From positions 2,418,001 through 2,482,000 of the forward strand of contig JAGPYM010000001.1 in NCBI GenBank assembly GCA_020736575.1: DNA of 64,000 nt, given 5' to 3'. Of this stretch, positions 60,101-64,000 are shown in pieces. The DNA is from Thelonectria olida. Lineage: Eukaryota; Ascomycota; Sordariomycetes; Hypocreales; Nectriaceae. Each line of letters starts with the position of its first letter. The stretch's first letter is position 1. The notes below the pieces were generated by a model. That model ran no database searches and was not told the DNA's origin. It worked only from the letters and a program-made list of their open reading frames with translations. The translations under genes were made by a program, and so were the position numbers.

Positions 60101-61112
60101 GTCTGCTGCTTCTTGGAGATGGCCCATACGGTCCTCATAATGCGCGAGGTCGTTTTCGAGGGATGCGTCGTCGTCATGGAGTTCTTCGATGGTCGATTTA
60201 AGCTCTTTCACAGCGTCTTGTCGATAATCGAGCTGCTCTCGCTTGTTGTTGAGATTGTGGACAATTTCGAGGTGGGTGTTTGCGGTTTCGCGAGTAGTTC
60301 GAATTTTTTCCTGGGTCTCTTCCATCTGGTTGGTGATAGACTCGCAGGTGTCGCGGGACCCCTCGATTTCGGATTGAAGTGCCTTCATTCTCTTCTCAGC
60401 TCGCTCACCCCTATCCTTGTTGACCTTGTTGTGTGCCTCGTCGTTCTGGAGCTTGCCGAGCTGCTCCTGTTGCTTCTTTCGGAGGACCTTGAGATTGTCA
60501 ATAGCCTTGGTATACTTCATGGCCTCGAAGATTTCATCGAAACGCTTCTTGAGAGCAGCAGGTTCGCTGAGGGGCCAGAGAGATTCGTCTTGGTGGCAGA
60601 ATATCACGGCGTCGAGGATCGCAGGTGAAACTCCTAACCGTTCGGGTATCATCTCATCGAGTTGGGCTTGTCGTGTCGAGGTAGTCGTGCGCTCGCCATT
60701 GTTGACTACGACAAGTGAGCAGTCGAGTGTCTTTTGTGATCGGGTTGTTTTCTTCACGGTGAGTTGCATGCTTCGAGTGGCGACATGTTGGCGGTCATTG
60801 ATGGATCTGAACTGTAGCTTGACCTGGGCCATGACCTCTTTCTCGCCGCATAGCTGTGGGTTGTTAACGAGGAAATGCGACGGCACTGGGCGATGGCATT
60901 CGTACCTTGGGGTCGTGGATGAAAGCGCCGCCTTTACTGTTGGGCGGCAGCTCGCCTGTAGTGGCATACTTGAGACACTCGATAATGGTGGTCTTACCGG
61001 AGCCATTGTAACCAACAATGAGGGTTAGTGGGGTGTTGAACTGGATGGCTTCTCGGACGGAAGGGTTGAAGGAGCGAACGCCGGAGATGGAGAGTTTGTC
61101 GATTTTCGACAT
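57131..61112 (-). CDS. rad50: DNA double-strand break repair ATPase Rad50
   Basis: SMC-like ATPase of the Mre11-Rad50-Xrs2/Nbs1 complex, which tethers and processes DNA ends in the nucleus. Exons on the minus strand are 61112-60906 and 60853-57131 with a 52-nt intron; the product is 1309 aa, the normal fungal length. The Walker A motif GYNGSGKT is at residues 34-41. About 500-residue coiled-coil arms flank the zinc hook C686-L-L-C689. The ABC signature region [15 protein letters not shown] and the Walker B segment LIALDEP (D1232, E1233) lie near the C-terminus. All expected parts are present and intact. It is divergent from the wc-2 homologue. Confidence 0.97.
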
Positions 61113-63444
61113 GGTGGAGGATTACGGCATCAGAGCTTCCCGTGATATGCAGATGGTTCACCAGTGGACAACTGAAAAGCGAGAATACGATTCAGAAGAC
61201 AATGTGTGTGGTTGTGCGTGCGGCCGCGGATGGAACCAGGCAGCGATAGGCTAAGAGACGCGACGGAAGAGTCATCACGCGTTTGGAGGTCAGGGACGAG
61301 GATGCGTCCCCACGTGACGTTCATTTAGCCGTGGTTTCAACGTAAAGGCGGGGCTGTTAGCAGATGGATAGGCAGATACGAAGCACCCCATCCTTAGCAC
61401 ATGGCCAACGGATATTTTCAGGACTAGAATCTGAATCATTAAACGATTTCCACATTTTTTGAAATTCCCAAAGATTGGTTAACTCTGACAGCTCTCTGCC
61501 CGAAGACTGTCGGCGTGGGTCAAGACAACACTTTGTGGTGGCGGCATGAGTCCCCTTTAGGCTGTTCTGGGCGCTGGCTAGCTGCCTCTATGTGCCTCGT
61601 AAGCGTTGCCCTCTGTTTGCCCTTCGGCATGTCGGGTGATGATGACGACATCGAGATAATGATGCTTCCTAGCGTACCGTAGCCAAGACAAACAAGTTTG
61701 TTTAAATTATTCGGTCGGTGCTTTCAGGAATTCATTCTCAGGGTCAGTTCCATTCTAAAACTGTGGAGGGGTTGAGGGGCACAATCGGACCCTGGAAGCA
61801 TGAAGACCCTGAAAAAGATCTGCAGTGGTTTTGCTCAAGTCTGGACAGTTCACCGCCACCGCCACAATAATCTTTTCAACGGCGATCCCTTGGGATGACG
61901 TTGGCCCTCTTATGCTGCTGCAGGTTGTGGGACAGTTCGAGGCTGTTATCGTGAGCTTTGACAGCGTATCCTTACGAAGGGTAGACTCGAACAATGGCCA
62001 GCCTTAGCATTCCGAGGTTCGCAGGCGGGTTGGGGAAACTCACTTGCAAGGGGCCTGCCGCCTCCCGCATCCACACCAAGTTCCAGGCCCTTTGCTTGTG
62101 GCTCTGGTCTCCTCATTCAGTCTCTGTTTCTCATCGAGGCTGGAGGTTTGTGTCTGATGGCTACCCCAGTGAGATTCACTCACAATCGGCGACCCTTGAG
62201 GAATTGATTACTGTCTTGTTGGAAGACGGGGACGTCAGAACTAGGAAGCTTTCTCCTTACATACAGTAGTAAGGGACTTGGGGGCCTTAGCAAGCAACCC
62301 GGAAGCTATTTCGTGGGTCTACCACTGCTACCGTCTTCCTGTGGGCAGTGAAATGGCAAAAAGTAAAGTATCGATTGGCTGTCCCCCCTTGTACCTCCTG
62401 GAAAAACCCGCTTTTGCCGGGAGGTTTGCTCCGGGCTCCGGGAGACTGCGGGCGGCGGGCGTGTTGGCATAATCGTTCAGCTGCATGGAAGAAGCCGTTT
62501 TGGTGTGGGCGATGCAAGACGCCAGCATCAGATTTGCGCACTTCCCCATGTGTAGCCACTGTCGCAATTTCTTACATCCACTCGTACGGTAGACTTGACG
62601 GCAAGTTCGGAGTGCGAAGTCGTTCCGCAATGAGATCGTCGCTAATACCTCTCCGTGCTGTACATCCGTAGGTGGCTTTCCGAGTCACGTCTCATAAAGA
62701 GAACGGCAGAGCTAGGTTTCTCTCCTCGCGAGCCAGGGCCTGGATCAAGTCGTGCAACGTTTGCCTCTCATTTCATACGTCTCTCTCTCCCGACCGTGTA
62801 TGGTTTGTGTCAGTGTCGGTGACAGCGTCGGTGTCGTGTCATCTTGTTCATCCCGTCCTGTGCATTGTTTCGTGGCTGCTTCCTTTGGCCCCGGGTGCAT
62901 TCCCATACCCTTGAACTGAGCCTTTCCGTCGCTCTGTCTCTGACTTATTCCTTGCTTCTCTCTGCTCGGCCCGCTTCTGAGTGGTTGATTTTCTTATTCA
63001 TTCTTTTTTTCTTCGTCTCCTTCTTGCTCACTTCTTTGAACTACATCCTGTCTCGTCCCCTCCTTCCTCTGCCCTGCCTCGCTTATAGCTTTTGTGAAAG
63101 CTGCCCGGGTGAACTACCTGCCCTTCATTTTCCAAACCGGTGCATCCTACAGGCCAGCTCGTCGGCGTATCATTACTGTTTTACCATTATTTATCGGCGC
63201 ACCCTCCCCTTCGTTGCCTTGAGACGTCGATCTGATATATCACATTGGATTGTCAGGTGTTGGGTTGGTTGGTTGATTGAGCCCACTCTGGTAGCTGCAA
63301 CTCGTAGTGCGCTACACTGAGTTTGTCGCCGCCACAGCTGCCCTGCTCCCCGATTGCTGCTGCTGCTTGCTGCTGTTCCCACTGGTCTGCTCCTCCTTCG
63401 CCAATGCAATTATTGGGTTGCCACATGAAAGCGGCGTGTCAACC
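61113..63444. other. Divergent upstream region (RAD50 / wc-2)
   Basis: 2.3 kb between RAD50 and the wc-2 homologue. No supportable gene. The last 700 bases before 63445 are strongly pyrimidine-rich, as in a long 5' leader of the wc-2 homologue. Confidence 0.45.
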
Positions 63445-63535
63445 ATGTCCCACGGGCCACCTCCACCTCCCCCTCCCCGAATACCCAACTTGTTTGGATT
63501 CACCAACTTCGACCTTTCGTCTCTTGATGACTTGA
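63404..63535 (+). promoter_or_regulatory. Out-of-frame upstream ORF overlapping the wc-2 start
   Basis: An ATG 41 bases upstream of the proposed wc-2 ATG opens a 43-codon frame in another register that runs past the main start. If it lies in the mRNA it could reduce initiation at the main ATG. It depends on exon 1 of the gene being correct. Confidence 0.4.
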
Positions 63536-64000
63536 CATCAGGCCAGGTCGGGCTCCCCCTCTCGCCCTGAAGTTGCCATGGCTTCCTACCAGCTTCCGCA
63601 ACCACCTCCACTAACTAGAGACAGATGGGCGCCCTTGCGCAGCAAACCCAAAACCAAGACTTCATGGCTTTCTCCGACAACGCCCTCAGCTCAATGGCTG
63701 ACATGGACGTGCCCATGACCCTCGACCCCGCCGACGACTCTGCTCTAAACCCCAATCTCAACGAGCCCGATGCCTCCGCCACCGAAGAATCCATTGCGCG
63801 AGCTGAAAACCAGTTCAACACGGCCGACAACAATGTCCCTGGCGCCGGTCCCCTGCCACCAGGTTCCTTTGGCCAAGTCAACCTCAGTGTCAACAGCACG
63901 CTCACTGAATTCACAAAGCGAAGGAACTGGCCCGCAAAGGTGGTCGAGGAGATCAAGGATTTCCTGCAGATTCTTGACGCCAATGGTCGCATCAAATACG
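63445..64000 (+). CDS. wc-2: White collar-2 homologue, 5' part (cut by window end)
   Basis: Partner of the blue-light photoreceptor WC-1 in the white collar complex, a PAS- and GATA-zinc-finger transcription factor that drives light responses and the circadian clock in Neurospora. Proposed exon 1 is 63445-63546 (34 codons, starting [10 protein letters not shown] as WC-2 proteins do). A 78-nt intron with a CTAAC branch site and GACAG acceptor follows. Exon 2 runs from 63625 to the window end. Exon 2 has an acidic Asn and Ser-rich segment, then [18 protein letters not shown] and DANGRIKY, the conserved entrance to the PAS domain. PAS core and GATA finger must lie beyond the window. The donor would be GTCGGG, which is unusual, so exon 1 is less certain than exon 2. 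Confidence 0.8.

Noticed and set aside
1..64000. Transposons, CRISPR arrays, rRNA genes
   Set aside because: No transposase or reverse transcriptase motif, no regularly spaced direct repeats and no rRNA-like sequence were recognised by reading; this was not a computed search.

Overview
The window comes from a filamentous ascomycete, most likely Pezizomycotina of the Sordariomycetes type. The genes are split by short introns (about 49-98 nt) with GTAAGT/GTGAGT-type donors and CTAAC/CTGAT-like branch sites. The gene content fits: two Zn(II)2Cys6 regulators, a UPF0658 Golgi protein, an STB6-like protein and a white collar-2 homologue. I recognise no transposon, CRISPR array, tRNA or rRNA. I do not name a species. 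Exon boundaries were derived by hand from splice consensus, reading phase and family resemblance, with no transcript data.

Left part (1-31 kb): a conserved-looking but unrecognised polytopic membrane protein (608-2546, +); a gene-poor stretch of about 7 kb; adenine phosphoribosyltransferase (9527-10244, +), convergent with an EDEM/Htm1-type GH47 mannosidase-like ER protein with a C-terminal PA domain (10916-14111, -); another 4.7 kb without a recognisable gene; a Myb/SANT-like nuclear protein (18809-20485, -) with about 8.5 kb of apparently non-coding DNA upstream; and a Leu3-like Zn(II)2Cys6 activator (29005-31395, -).

Middle part (31-45 kb), compact and mostly housekeeping: a candidate two-exon gene for a 70-residue proline-rich protein (32772-33062, +), a salicylaldehyde/vanillin-type aldehyde dehydrogenase (33724-35230, +), TIM10 (36068-36453, +), an STB6-like Sin3-associated protein (36848-39616, -), the GID/CTLH ubiquitin ligase subunit RMD5 (40338-41753, +) and a UPF0658 Golgi membrane protein (42620-44004, -).

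Right part (47-64 kb): an ApaH-like calcineurin-type phosphatase (47279-48565, -). Next is a compact trio that looks like a small detoxification or specialised-metabolism cluster: a Zn(II)2Cys6 regulator (48948-51251, -), a divergent flavin monooxygenase (52227-53805, +) and a 14-TM DHA-type MFS exporter (54127-55905, -). Then RAD50 (57131-61112, -). The 5' part of a white collar-2 homologue (63445 to the window end, +) is cut off at the start of its PAS region.

Main points for follow-up are the regulator/FMO/MFS trio, the small proline-rich gene, out-of-frame upstream ATGs that overlap the EDEM and wc-2 starts, a foldback sequence downstream of the aldehyde dehydrogenase, and the very long upstream region of the Myb-like gene.
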